Source of the DNA: Streptomyces flaveus
GTDB lineage: Bacteria > Actinomycetota > Actinomycetes > Streptomycetales > Streptomycetaceae
NCBI RefSeq assembly: GCF_014647675.1
Contig: NZ_BMPQ01000005.1
Span: forward strand, 241,340 to 305,339
Direction: 5' to 3'
DNA: 64,000 bases
A model generated the notes under the pieces. That model had not been told where the DNA came from. It did no database searches and saw only the letters and a program-made list of their open reading frames with translations. Both the position numbers and the translations under genes were made by a program. How positions within the stretch are numbered: the first letter of the stretch is position 1; each line of letters opens with the position of its first letter. Below are positions 41,880-49,919 of the stretch, piece after piece.

Positions 41880-43088
41880 TTAACTGACGAGCGCATCGGG
41901 CTTCCCCTGGCTGCGCGGCCGTTCCTCGACCATCTTGCCCCAGACGATCATCCGGTACTTGCTGGTGAACTCGGGAGTGCAGGTCGTCAGAGTGATGTAG
42001 CGGCCCGCCGTGGTGAAACCCGATCCCTTGGGGATCTCGTCCAGGACGGCCGTGTTGCTCGGCGCCGTCACCGGCAGAATCGACGCCATCTTGTAGACGA
42101 AGTACTGGTCCTGCGTCTCCACGACGATCGGATCGCCCGGCTGGAGCCGGTTGATGTACCGGAACGGCTCGCCATGGGTGTTGCGATGCCCGGCAAGTCC
42201 GAAGTTGCCCGACTTCGCCTCCGGCATCGCCGTCTTCAGATCGTCCTCCGCGTAGTGACCGACCATGCCGCGGTCCAGCACCCGCTTCTTGTCGATGCCC
42301 TCGGCGATCGGCACCACCACATCCAGCTTCGGAATGTGCAGGAGGGCGAAGCCCTGCCCCGGCTCGAACGCCCCCGGCTTCCGCTTACCGGCCGCCCAGT
42401 CGTTCTGCAGACTGCTCGCCGCACTGCCCGCCTGGGCCTCCGCCCGGATGTTCGTCCACCACAGCTGGTACGTCACGAACAGCAGCATCAGCACGCCCGT
42501 GGTGATGAACACCTCACCGATCGCCCGGCTGGCCATCACCGCCGCCCCCGGCCTCTGCGCCCGCGCCGCCCGCCGCGCATCCACCCGCGAGAGAGGCGTC
42601 GCGCCCGGCTCCGCCGCCGACGGCTCCTCCACCGTCCCACCATGCCGCCCATGCCGCTTGGCGGCCTTACGCCGGGCCGCACGGCCGCCGGCGGGGCCAA
42701 GGGCGGGTGTGGCAGACCTGGCCGCCCGCATGGACTCGCTGTCCGGTACGCGCAGCGCGACGGTCTCTTCATCGATCGGGGGCATCGGAGCGGGCTCGTA
42801 CGGCTCGGAGTACGCCTCCTCCTGCCACGCCTCCCCATGCCGCTGCTCCCCGCGCGAAGGCCTCCCGGGCGAGGGCTCGCCGTAAGAGGGTTCGTCATAC
42901 GAGGGCGAAGACTGAGACTCCGCGGACGACGAAGCCGCCTGCTCCCCGTACCAGTCCCGCACATACCCCTCGGGGTCGTACCACTCCTGCTCCGGCCCCG
43001 CAGCGCCTCCATACGCGCCAGCGGCCCCGTACACGGTGTCCTCACCGTACGGGGCGCCGCTGTCGCGCTCGGGGCGCAGGGCGGTCAC
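41880..43088 (-). CDS. Class E sortase with long acidic N-terminal region
   Basis: GTG 43088 overlaps the stop of the PabA-type gene (GTGA). Length is 402 aa. The first 180 residues are Glu/Ser/Pro/Tyr-rich and disordered, followed by a TM helix (about 190-212) and the sortase domain: LAGHRNTHG, ITLTTCTPEF and SKYRMIVWG. The large cytoplasmic tail is unusual and may control the enzyme or bind partners. Confidence 0.9.
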   Translation of the reverse strand: MTALRPERDSGAPYGEDTVYGAAGAYGGAAGPEQEWYDPEGYVRDWYGEQAASSSAESQSSPSYDEPSYGEPSPGRPSRGEQRHGEAWQEEAYSEPYEPAPMPPIDEETVALRVPDSESMRAARSATPALGPAGGRAARRKAAKRHGRHGGTVEEPSAAEPGATPLSRVDARRAARAQRPGAAVMASRAIGEVFITTGVLMLLFVTYQLWWTNIRAEAQAGSAASSLQNDWAAGKRKPGAFEPGQGFALLHIPKLDVVVPIAEGIDKKRVLDRGMVGHYAEDDLKTAMPEAKSGNFGLAGHRNTHGEPFRYINRLQPGDPIVVETQDQYFVYKMASILPVTAPSNTAVLDEIPKGSGFTTAGRYITLTTCTPEFTSKYRMIVWGKMVEERPRSQGKPDALVS

Positions 43089-43723
43089 GCCGTAGCCCTG
43101 CCCACCACTGGGGCAAGCCCCGTCGACCTCGCCACGGCCCTCGGATCACCGCACACTGCGAGCCAGTTGGCCAGCATGCGGTGACCGTGCTCGGTCAGCA
43201 CGGACTCGGGATGGAACTGCACACCCTCGACCGGCAGTTCACGATGCCGCAGCCCCATGATGATCCCGTCATGCGTACGGGCCGTGACCTCCAGCTCGTC
43301 CGGAACGGTCCCCGGCTCAGCGGCCAGCGAGTGGTAACGCGTCGCCGTAAAGGGCGACGGCAGCCCCGCGAAGACACCCCGGCCCTCGTGCTCGACGAGC
43401 GAGGTCTTGCCGTGCAGCAGCTCGGGCGCACGGTCCACCACACCCCCGTACGCCACCTGCATCGACTGCATGCCCAGGCAGACCCCGAAGACGGGTACGC
43501 CGGTCGTCGCGCAGTGGCGCACCATGTCGACGCACACGCCCGCCTGCTCCGGAGTGCCGGGTCCGGGCGACAACAGCACACCGGCGAAGCCGTCCTGGGC
43601 ATGCGCCGTCGATACCTCGTCGTTGCGCAGCACCTCGCACTCGGCGCCCAGCTGATACAGGTACTGGACCAGGTTGAAGACAAAGCTGTCGTAATTGTCG
43701 ACGACGAGAATCCGCGCGCTCAC
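43085..43723 (-). CDS. pabA: Glutamine amidotransferase, PabA/TrpG type
   Basis: GTG 43723 overlaps the stop of the small membrane gene (GTGA); 212 aa. Class I GATase triad: Cys in GVCLGMQ, His and Glu in GVQFHPESVL; oxyanion motif LSPGPGTPEQ. It supplies ammonia from glutamine for aminodeoxychorismate (folate) or anthranilate synthesis; this position near the origin is the usual place of the PabA-like copy. The synthase component I is not encoded here. Its place inside a sortase operon is conserved but not explained. Confidence 0.88.
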   Translation of the reverse strand: MSARILVVDNYDSFVFNLVQYLYQLGAECEVLRNDEVSTAHAQDGFAGVLLSPGPGTPEQAGVCVDMVRHCATTGVPVFGVCLGMQSMQVAYGGVVDRAPELLHGKTSLVEHEGRGVFAGLPSPFTATRYHSLAAEPGTVPDELEVTARTHDGIIMGLRHRELPVEGVQFHPESVLTEHGHRMLANWLAVCGDPRAVARSTGLAPVVGRATA

Positions 43724-43881
43724 TGGTTGTCCACCGTCACATCGTTGAAGGGCAGCAGCGGTTCGGCCCACGGGAAGACGTACTGGAACAGCACATAGAC
43801 CACCGCGAGAACCAGCACGATGGAGATCAACGCCTTGATCAACGCGTTTCCCGGCAGATGCCGCCAGATGAAGCTGTACAT
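43720..43881 (-). CDS. Small single-pass membrane protein (53 aa)
   Basis: ATG 43881. One hydrophobic helix (ALIKALISIVLVLAVVYVLF) lies between a basic start and a short polar end. It lies between a sortase gene and the PabA gene and overlaps the latter, so it is part of the operon. Function unknown. Confidence 0.7.
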   Translation of the reverse strand: MYSFIWRHLPGNALIKALISIVLVLAVVYVLFQYVFPWAEPLLPFNDVTVDNQ

Positions 43882-43933
43882 GCCGTCCCTTCCGTCACGC
43901 CACGGCACCAGACTCACGCCGTACACGACCAGA

Positions 43934-44614
43934 CTAACCGCGTAGAGCCTCCGGTTTCCCAGCCTCCACGGGCTGCGTGGCATCAAGGTGCGCCCACACG
44001 ATCAGCCTGTGACTGTGCCCCCACTCCGGCTCACAGGTCGTCAGCGTCAGATAGCGGCCCGCCCGCGTATACCCGGACTTCCTCGGTACCGGGTCAATGA
44101 CCGCGATATCACTGGGCAGCGTCTTGTACGGCTCGGTGTCGATCCGGTACGTGAACCAGGTCGTGCCATCGGTCAGAACCACCGCGTCACCGGGGCGCAG
44201 CTTGGGAAAGTCCTTGAACGGGTCCCCATACGTGCGGCGATGGCCCGCAACCGCGAAATTGCCCTCCTGGCCGAGCTGCGCCGTACTCGCGTAGTGACCA
44301 AGACCCTTCTTCAGCGTGCCGGTCTTCGTGCCTTCGAGCACGGGCTTGTTCCACGTGAAACCTAAGCGCGGGATGTACATGACGGCGAAGGGCTTGCCGT
44401 CCTCGTACGGCGCCGGCGGCTCGGGATTCTCGACTGCGGGGGCCTCGGCCGCGACCGTCCCCTTCGACCACCGGTCCTGGAGGCTGTCGATCTGGTCGTC
44501 CATCGCACTGTCGGCCTTCACGCCCGTCCAGAACAGCACATAGACGACAAAGAGCACGATGACGCCGCCCACGGTGATGCACAGTTCGCTGAACGTCCTG
44601 ATGACCACTCGCAT
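43934..44614 (-). CDS. Class E sortase (first in the operon)
   Basis: ATG 44614, 226 aa. An N-terminal TM helix (about 10-30) precedes the sortase domain: His in VAGHRRTYG, Cys in YLTLTTCEPEW, Arg in SHRLIVWAHL. It is 18 bp after the DUF881 gene. A parS-like sequence is embedded in the codons for GFTWNK (44347-44362). Confidence 0.92.
   Translation of the reverse strand: MRVVIRTFSELCITVGGVIVLFVVYVLFWTGVKADSAMDDQIDSLQDRWSKGTVAAEAPAVENPEPPAPYEDGKPFAVMYIPRLGFTWNKPVLEGTKTGTLKKGLGHYASTAQLGQEGNFAVAGHRRTYGDPFKDFPKLRPGDAVVLTDGTTWFTYRIDTEPYKTLPSDIAVIDPVPRKSGYTRAGRYLTLTTCEPEWGHSHRLIVWAHLDATQPVEAGKPEALRG
44347..44362. promoter_or_regulatory. parS-like ParB binding site inside the sortase gene
   Basis: TGTTCCACGTGAAACC matches the general parS 16-mer TGTTCCACGTGAAACA in 15 of 16 positions. 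Origin-proximal parS sites are expected here. The site lies 4.5 kb from a second one at 48883. Confidence 0.75.
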
Positions 44615-44632
44615 CGGCGGCTCCCGGCGGGC

Positions 44633-45412
44633 TTACTCCACAGGCTTCGCGTAGTGGAGATCCACTGTGCCCGAGTAGCCGGGAAGAGTCACTGCCCCTT
44701 CCTCCTCGACTTTCCAGCCGAGCCCATAGACATTGACGTACACCATGTAGTTCTGGATCGCAGGAGACGCCGCCAGGGCCTTCTGCAGCTTCTCCGGGTC
44801 ACCAACCGCGGTGATCTTGTACGGGGGCGAATAGACGCGGCCCTGAAGGATCAGGGTGTTGCCGACGCAGCGCACGGCGCTGGTGGAGATCAGCCGCTGG
44901 TCCATGACCTTGATGCCCTTGGCGCCGCCCTGCCACATGGCGTTGACCACCGCCTGCAGATCCTGCTGGTGAATGACCAGGTAGTCCGGCTGCGGCTCGG
45001 GATAACCGGGGAGCTTGGCCGTGGCATTCGGCGGCGCATCGTTCAGCGTGACCGTGAGGGCCTCGCCCTTGAGCTTCTGCGTGCCCGCGTTGCCCTCCAG
45101 AGCAGCGAGCCTTTCGTCCTCCGCCTTCGTACTGCCGTCGTCACGCTCGGCGAGGGCTTCGACATCCTCGCGCAACGTCGCGTTGCTCTCGCCGAGCCGG
45201 CCGTTCTTGTGGCTGCGCTCCTGGATGAGATCGGAGAGCTTCAGCAACGAGGCATCCGTACGGATATTGGTGCCCTTGGCCGTGTTGAAACTGGTGAAGA
45301 AGATCAACCCGGCGAGAGCGAACACAGCCACCGTCAGCACACGCACCGGACGAAAACGCCGCATACGCACAGGGCTGGAACCCGCCTGGGGCGAGTCGGC
45401 AGAATTGCTCAA
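44633..45412 (-). CDS. DUF881 family protein
   Basis: The start is TTG 45412, chosen because AAGGAGATAAG lies upstream; ATG 45364 is the alternative. Length is 259 aa. One TM helix (about 23-42), a coiled coil (about 60-105) and the DUF881 domain (VVNAMWQGGAKGIKVMDQRL, ISTSAVRCVGNTLILQGRVY). The family is common near division genes in Firmicutes and actinobacteria, with no proven activity. It heads the sortase operon and is divergent from crgA. Confidence 0.85.
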   Translation of the reverse strand: MSNSADSPQAGSSPVRMRRFRPVRVLTVAVFALAGLIFFTSFNTAKGTNIRTDASLLKLSDLIQERSHKNGRLGESNATLREDVEALAERDDGSTKAEDERLAALEGNAGTQKLKGEALTVTLNDAPPNATAKLPGYPEPQPDYLVIHQQDLQAVVNAMWQGGAKGIKVMDQRLISTSAVRCVGNTLILQGRVYSPPYKITAVGDPEKLQKALAASPAIQNYMVYVNVYGLGWKVEEEGAVTLPGYSGTVDLHYAKPVE

Positions 45413-45554
45413 CGTACCCTTATCTCCTTCGGCGCCGCGGAAGCACTACGCTAACGGACGCCCGGGGGAGCCCTAAGAGTCCCCTTGTACGCTGCCCCGG
45501 AGCCAGCCCACGTTCCCTGCGCGGCCACGCAGCGCATCGACAGGAGAGACCCTC

Positions 45555-45809
45555 GTGCCGAAGTCACGTATCCGCAAGAAGGCCGACTACACGCCGCCCG
45601 CGGCGAAGCAGGCAACCAACATCAAGCTGACCAGCCGCAGCTGGGTCGCCCCGGTCATGCTGGCCATGTTCCTCATCGGCCTCGCCTGGATCGTCGTTTT
45701 CTATGTGACGGACGGCTCGCTGCCGATCGATTCCCTCGGCAACTGGAACATCGTGGTGGGCTTCGGCTTCATCGCCGCGGGGTTCGGCGTTTCGACGCAG
45801 TGGAAGTAA
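45555..45809 (+). CDS. crgA: Cell division protein CrgA
   Basis: GTG 45555 after GGAGAGACC; 84 aa. The basic N-terminus ([14 protein letters not shown]) is the CrgA mark and is followed by two TM helices (about 31-51 and 63-80). In Streptomyces CrgA blocks premature FtsZ ring formation, and in mycobacteria it recruits septal synthesis proteins. Single gene, divergent from DUF881. A DnaA-box cluster follows it. Confidence 0.95.
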   Translation: MPKSRIRKKADYTPPAAKQATNIKLTSRSWVAPVMLAMFLIGLAWIVVFYVTDGSLPIDSLGNWNIVVGFGFIAAGFGVSTQWK

Positions 45810-45870
45810 CGCGGCCCCAAGGTGTCGAGGACCTGTACGGCAAGTCCTGACTGAAGCTGCCCACGGAAAG

Positions 45871-46092
45871 TTATCCACAGCTGTCCACAGCGGTGGAAAA
45901 CATGGCCGATCAGCGGTGGAAAACACAACTGATCTGTGGATAACTCATTGGGCGTTGACCCCGGTGTGACTGACCTACCGGGATCCGGAAGTCCGTTCGC
46001 CCCCTGCCCTGCCTGGGGAAACCCAGGTCAGCGGCAGGGGGCACACCCGTTCCCACACAGCATGCACAAGATCCGGCACAGTCTGTGGACAA
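45871..46092. promoter_or_regulatory. Cluster of DnaA boxes between crgA and the rhomboid gene
   Basis: Exact boxes: TTATCCACA 45871-45879, TGTGGATAA 45935-45943 (inverted TTATCCACA) and TGTGGACAA 46084-46092 (inverted TTGTCCACA). Near matches: CTGTCCACA 45881-45889, and GGTGGAAAA at 45892-45900 and 45915-45923. Such clusters outside oriC are known in S. coelicolor to bind DnaA and limit initiation. This is probably the cluster named H69 there, an identification from memory. Confidence 0.75.
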
Positions 46093-46102
46093 CGTCGGCA
46101 CC

Positions 46103-46999
46103 TCAGGTGAGCTGACCGGTCCTGATGAGTGTCATGACCACAACGGCTATCAGCACCAGCGCGCAGACGCCGTACTGGATCAGAGTCCGCCGTGCGCGAG
46201 GTGCGTGGACCATCGCGTAGCCGATCATCACGCCGCCGACGAGGCCGCCGATGTGGGCTTCCCAGGCGATGTTGCTCCACCCGAAGGTGAAGATCAGGTT
46301 GATCACCAGCAGGGCGATGACGGGGCGCATGTCGTAGTTGAGCCGACGCATGAGGATGGCGGTCGCGCCGAAGAGGCCGAAGATGGCGCCGGAGGCGCCG
46401 AGTGAGGGCTGGTTGGGTTCGGCGAGCAGGTAGGTGAGGGCGCTGCCTGCGAGGCCGGAGATTGCGTAGAGGGCGATGTAGCGGGCGCGTCCGAGGGCTG
46501 CTTCGAGAGGGCCGCCGATCCACCACAGGCTGAGCATGTTGAAGGCGATGTGGATGACGCTGCCGTGCAGGAACATGGCCGTGACGAGGCGGTACCACTG
46601 TCCTTCGGCGACGCCTTCGACGTCTCCGAGGATGGGTACGTATGCGCGGCCGATGAGGTCGAAGCTGTCGGTGAAGCGGTCGCCGATGGAGAGCTGGACG
46701 AGGAAGAGGGCGAGGTTGAGGCCGAGGAGGATCTTGGTGATGAGCCGGGGGTCTTCGGTGATCGTGCCGCCGGCGAGGGTGCGTGGCCGACTGGCGGCCG
46801 GTGAGTGGCCTGTGCCGGAGCCGTCTCGTACGCACTCGGGGCATTGGAAGCCGACTGAGGCGCTGACCATGCATTCGGGGCAGATGGAGCGCTCGCAGCG
46901 GGTGCAGCGGATGCCGGTCTCCCGGTCGGGGTGCCGGTAGCAGGTGGGCAGGTTCTGGGCGTCCTGCGGTCCCTGCGGGCTGCCTGGCACCTGGTCCAT
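46103..46999 (-). CDS. Rhomboid family intramembrane serine protease
   Basis: ATG 46999 follows GAGGGGAC; 298 aa. The first 60 residues hold Cys/His pairs (CYRHPDRETGIRCTRCERSI and the C..C pair after it) of a B-box-like zinc finger. Six TM helices follow, with HGSVIHIAFNMLSLWW, catalytic Ser in GASGAIFG and catalytic His in WEAHIGGLVGG. It cleaves membrane proteins within the bilayer; the substrate is unknown. Confidence 0.92.
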   Translation of the reverse strand: MDQVPGSPQGPQDAQNLPTCYRHPDRETGIRCTRCERSICPECMVSASVGFQCPECVRDGSGTGHSPAASRPRTLAGGTITEDPRLITKILLGLNLALFLVQLSIGDRFTDSFDLIGRAYVPILGDVEGVAEGQWYRLVTAMFLHGSVIHIAFNMLSLWWIGGPLEAALGRARYIALYAISGLAGSALTYLLAEPNQPSLGASGAIFGLFGATAILMRRLNYDMRPVIALLVINLIFTFGWSNIAWEAHIGGLVGGVMIGYAMVHAPRARRTLIQYGVCALVLIAVVVMTLIRTGQLT

Positions 47000-47059
47000 G
47001 GGGTCCCCTCATTCTCCGTACGGCGGGCACTCGGCGGTGTCCCAGGGGGCGGATACCCC

Positions 47060-47104
47060 AATGCACCGCCCCGCCCTTCCTTCTACGGACGGGCGGGGCG
47101 CATT
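47060..47104 (-). terminator. Terminator between the PPIase and rhomboid genes
   Basis: An inverted repeat of the ATGC..CGCCCCGCCC type (47060-47075 with 47091-47104) lies in the gap, downstream of the peptidyl-prolyl isomerase gene. Confidence 0.55.
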
Positions 47105-47228
47105 GGTTCCCTGGCCTTGGTTTTCGGGCCCTGGCTCGCGTCCTGGCTCCCGCGAGTACGGGCGCGGAGGCTTGGCTTCGGCGGTGGCCGGCCTCAGCGA
47201 CGGTCGGGTCTTCAGCGACGGTCGGGGC

Positions 47229-47756
47229 TCAGCGGGTCTCGACGACGACCGACTCGATGACCACGTCGTTGACGGGGCGCTTGGTGCGCGGGTTGGTCTG
47301 CATCGAGGCGATGGCGTCGACGATCTTCTGGCTGGCCGCGTCGGTGACCTCGCCGAAGATGGTGTGCTTGCGGTTCAGCCAGGCCGTCGGGGAGACGGTG
47401 ATGAAGAATTGCGAGCCGTTGGTGCCCGGGCCGGCGTTCGCCATGGCCAGCAGGTACGGCTTGTCGAAGGCGAGGTCGGGGTGGAACTCGTCCTCGAACT
47501 GGTAGCCGGGGCCGCCTGTGCCGTTGCCCAGGGGGTCGCCGCCCTGGATCATGAATTCGCTGATCACCCGGTGGAAGACCGTGCCGTCGTAGAGTCTGTC
47601 CGTGGTCTTCTCCCCGGTCTCGGGGTTGGTCCACTCACGCTCGCCCTTGGCGAGTTCGACGAAGTTCCGGACCGTCTTGGGCGCGTGGTTCGGCAGGAGC
47701 CGCACTTCGATGTCGCCTTGGTTGGTCTTCAGGGTGGCGTAGAGCTGCTCGGCCAC
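47229..47756 (-). CDS. Cyclophilin-type peptidyl-prolyl cis-trans isomerase
   Basis: GTG 47756 gives 175 aa with no signal peptide, so the protein is cytoplasmic. Core motifs: FHRVISEFMIQGGDPLGNGT, FEDEFH, MANAGPGTNGSQFFIT and LNRKHTIFGEV. It speeds proline isomerisation in protein folding. Divergent from the DUF5324 gene. Confidence 0.93.
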   Translation of the reverse strand: MAEQLYATLKTNQGDIEVRLLPNHAPKTVRNFVELAKGEREWTNPETGEKTTDRLYDGTVFHRVISEFMIQGGDPLGNGTGGPGYQFEDEFHPDLAFDKPYLLAMANAGPGTNGSQFFITVSPTAWLNRKHTIFGEVTDAASQKIVDAIASMQTNPRTKRPVNDVVIESVVVETR

Positions 47757-48085
47757 GATCTGCCTTCCGTTGTCCTTTGGTACTCCTCGATCCTCGCACG
47801 GCCTGCGCTGCCCGTCTCGCGTCGCCACCGGTCTGAGCTGCTTCGTACCAAAGGGGCGCGTGGCCGGAGGATCCGTGGCATTGTCGTCGGCAAGCCCTTG
47901 TTGCACCGTATTGATCAGTTATTGCCCCGAGTGCGCTTGCGGTCGGTACGCGTGGCTCGGATGCCCGCTCGCGAATGCTCCGGAGCGCTCCGACAGGCAT
48001 GATCCTGATAAGGGTGGAAAGGTGAACTGTGTCTTTCTGGGGGATTTCTCAATGCCCCCCGTACGCCACCGAGGAGGAGGATCCC
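47757..48085. other. 329-bp divergent promoter region
   Basis: Lies between the PPIase (left) and DUF5324 (right) starts. It should hold both promoters; no strong consensus hexamers or repeats stand out. GGAGGAGGATCCC at its right end is the DUF5324 ribosome site. Confidence 0.5.
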
Positions 48086-48799
48086 GTGACCCGCATCGAC
48101 AGCGTGCGCGCCGCGACCGGCTCGGCGAAGGGCAGCGTGCTGCACGCCGCGGAAGCGGTGGCGCCCTACGCCGACACGGCCAAGGACCGGGCCGCGCACT
48201 ACGCGCAGGAAGCACGCGTACGGCTCGCGCCGAAGGTGTCGGCTGCCGCTCACCAGGCCGCCGATCAGGCTCGTACGCAGTACGACGCCCATCTCGCGCC
48301 GCGTCTGGAGCAGGCGCGCACTCATGTGCCGCCGAAGGTCGACTACGCCGCCCACGAGGCGGCGCTGCGCGCCCGCATCGCTGCCCGGCAGGCCGCTGAC
48401 TACTCCCGGCCGAGGATCGAGCAGGCCAGGGCGGCGGCTGGGCCTGTCCGTGAGGAGGCTGCGGCCCGTAGTGCGGCGGCGCTGGCGGCGCTGCGCGGCC
48501 AGGTCTCACCGAAGGAGATCGAGAAGCTGGCCCGTAGGCATCAGCGGCGGGCCAGGGTCGGGCGCCTTGCGAAGGGGCTGGCTGTTCTTGGCGTCCTGAC
48601 GGGCGGTGCCTTCGCCGCTTGGAAGTGGTGGGACAAGCAGGCCAACCCCGACTGGCTGGTGGAGCCGCCGGCCGCCACGGAGGTGCCGGACACCGGTCAG
48701 CTGGCCTCGGTCGACGGCAGCGGCCAGGAGGCGCTCGATCCCGAGGTCCAGGCGAAGCAGGCCGAGGCAGAGGCGGCGGAGCGCGACAAGCGCGGCTGA
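48086..48799 (+). CDS. DUF5324 family protein
   Basis: GTG 48086 follows GGAGGAGG; 237 aa. Long Ala-rich amphipathic helices (about 5-140, with repeats such as APKVSAAAHQAADQARTQYD) resemble apolipoprotein/ExoP-like coiled rods. One TM helix (about 162-182, LAKGLAVLGVLTGGAFAAWKW) and an acidic tail follow. The family is confined to actinomycetes and its function is unknown; membrane-associated scaffolding is plausible. Confidence 0.85.
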   Translation: MTRIDSVRAATGSAKGSVLHAAEAVAPYADTAKDRAAHYAQEARVRLAPKVSAAAHQAADQARTQYDAHLAPRLEQARTHVPPKVDYAAHEAALRARIAARQAADYSRPRIEQARAAAGPVREEAAARSAAALAALRGQVSPKEIEKLARRHQRRARVGRLAKGLAVLGVLTGGAFAAWKWWDKQANPDWLVEPPAATEVPDTGQLASVDGSGQEALDPEVQAKQAEAEAAERDKRG

Positions 48800-48836
48800 C
48801 GCCGCCGGTTCATGTCGGCTCGTATCCACTGGTTTC

Positions 48837-48885
48837 AACATCGTTGTGGGCGGGAGACCTGAGGTCTCCCGCCCACAACGATGTT
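48837..48885 (+). terminator. Perfect 24-bp hairpin touching a parS site
   Basis: The arms 48837-48860 and 48862-48885 are exact inverted copies around one base (core GTGGGCGGGAGACCT). It lies 38 bp after the DUF5324 stop. Its last three bases (GTT) are the first three of the parS core. Confidence 0.85.
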
Positions 48886-48896
48886 TCACGTGGAAC
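48883..48896. promoter_or_regulatory. parS ParB-binding site
   Basis: GTTTCACGTGGAAC is the classical 14-bp parS core, with one base different from the fully palindromic Streptomyces form GTTTCACGTGAAAC. It is intergenic and about 15 kb from the expected oriC, where ParB nucleates the segregation complex. Confidence 0.85.
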
Positions 48897-48990
48897 CAGC
48901 CGAGTCGGCCGGGGATCGGGGATCGGGGAAAGCCTGTACAGAAAGCCCCCTCCAACCGCGTTTCCGCAGGTCAGAGGGGTCTTCAGGGTG

Positions 48991-49063
48991 TGGAGCCTAG
49001 GGGAGTCGAACCCCTGACATCTGCCATGCAAAGACAGCGCTCTACCAACTGAGCTAAGGCCCC
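48991..49063 (-). tRNA. tRNA-Ala (anticodon TGC)
   Basis: 73 nt. Acceptor GGGGCCT/AGGCTCC, D loop AGTTGGTAGA, anticodon loop TTTGCAT, T arm GGGTTCGACTCCC, discriminator A. CCA is not encoded. Confidence 0.95.
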
Positions 49064-49240
49064 GGAAGGGACGCGTCCGCCGGGAGAATCTTCTCCCGGA
49101 AGAGCGTCGCAGCCCAGAGTACCGGGTTACCCCCAGGATCCTGCAAAAGGATTGGGGTCCCAGCGGACGACCACTCTCCATAAGATGCTCGACGTGGTTC
49201 GCTTCAGCGAACCGCGGTACGAAGCGATGGGGAGACGCGC

Positions 49241-49789
49241 ATGGACGCCGCACAGCAGGAAGCAACCGCAAGAGCGCGGGAGCTGCAGCGGAATTGGTAC
49301 GGGGAGCCGCTGGGGGCGCTCTTCCGTAGGCTCATAGACGACCTGGGGCTCAACCAGGCTCGTCTGGCGGGGGTATTGGGACTGTCAGCACCGATGTTGT
49401 CGCAGCTGATGAGTGGTCAGCGCGCCAAAATCGGCAACCCGGCGGTGGTGCAGCGAGTGCAGTTGCTGCAGGACCTCGCGGGTCAGGTCGCCGACGGCAG
49501 CGTGAGCGCGGCTGAGGCCACCGAGCGCATGGAGGAGATCAAGAAGTCGCAGGGGGGCTCGGTGCTCAACAACAGCACGCAGTCGTCGACCAGTTCGGGT
49601 GCTCCCACGGTCAAGCGTGTGGTGCGCGAGATACAGTCGCTGCTGCGCTCCGTGTCGGCCGCGGGGGACATCATCGAGGCGGCGGACAGTCTCGCCCCGA
49701 GCCACCCGGAACTGGCAGAGTTCCTCCGGGTGTACGGGGCGGGTCGCACTTCCGACGCGGTCGCGCACTACCAGTCCCACCAGAGCTAA
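49241..49789 (+). CDS. Helix-turn-helix DNA-binding protein (182 aa)
   Basis: ATG 49241. An HTH at about 30-60 (LGLNQARLAGVLGLSAPMLS, QLMSGQR) is followed by a Ser/Thr-rich linker and a helical C-terminal domain (VREIQSLLRSVSAAGDIIEA). Highly conserved in this position in Streptomyces but of unknown target. It precedes, by 130 bp on the same strand, a Ser/Thr kinase that could modify the Ser/Thr-rich linker. Confidence 0.85.
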   Translation: MDAAQQEATARARELQRNWYGEPLGALFRRLIDDLGLNQARLAGVLGLSAPMLSQLMSGQRAKIGNPAVVQRVQLLQDLAGQVADGSVSAAEATERMEEIKKSQGGSVLNNSTQSSTSSGAPTVKRVVREIQSLLRSVSAAGDIIEAADSLAPSHPELAEFLRVYGAGRTSDAVAHYQSHQS

Positions 49790-49919
49790 GTCCGTCGCCC
49801 GGCCGTCGAACACCTCGTAGCCGTAGGTCTGTTGAGCCTGCTGGAGGCGGGAAGTCAGGCAGCCGGGCTTCTCGATGAGGCCGCCGTGCCGACCGCCGAA
49901 GGGGGAGCGACGCACGACC

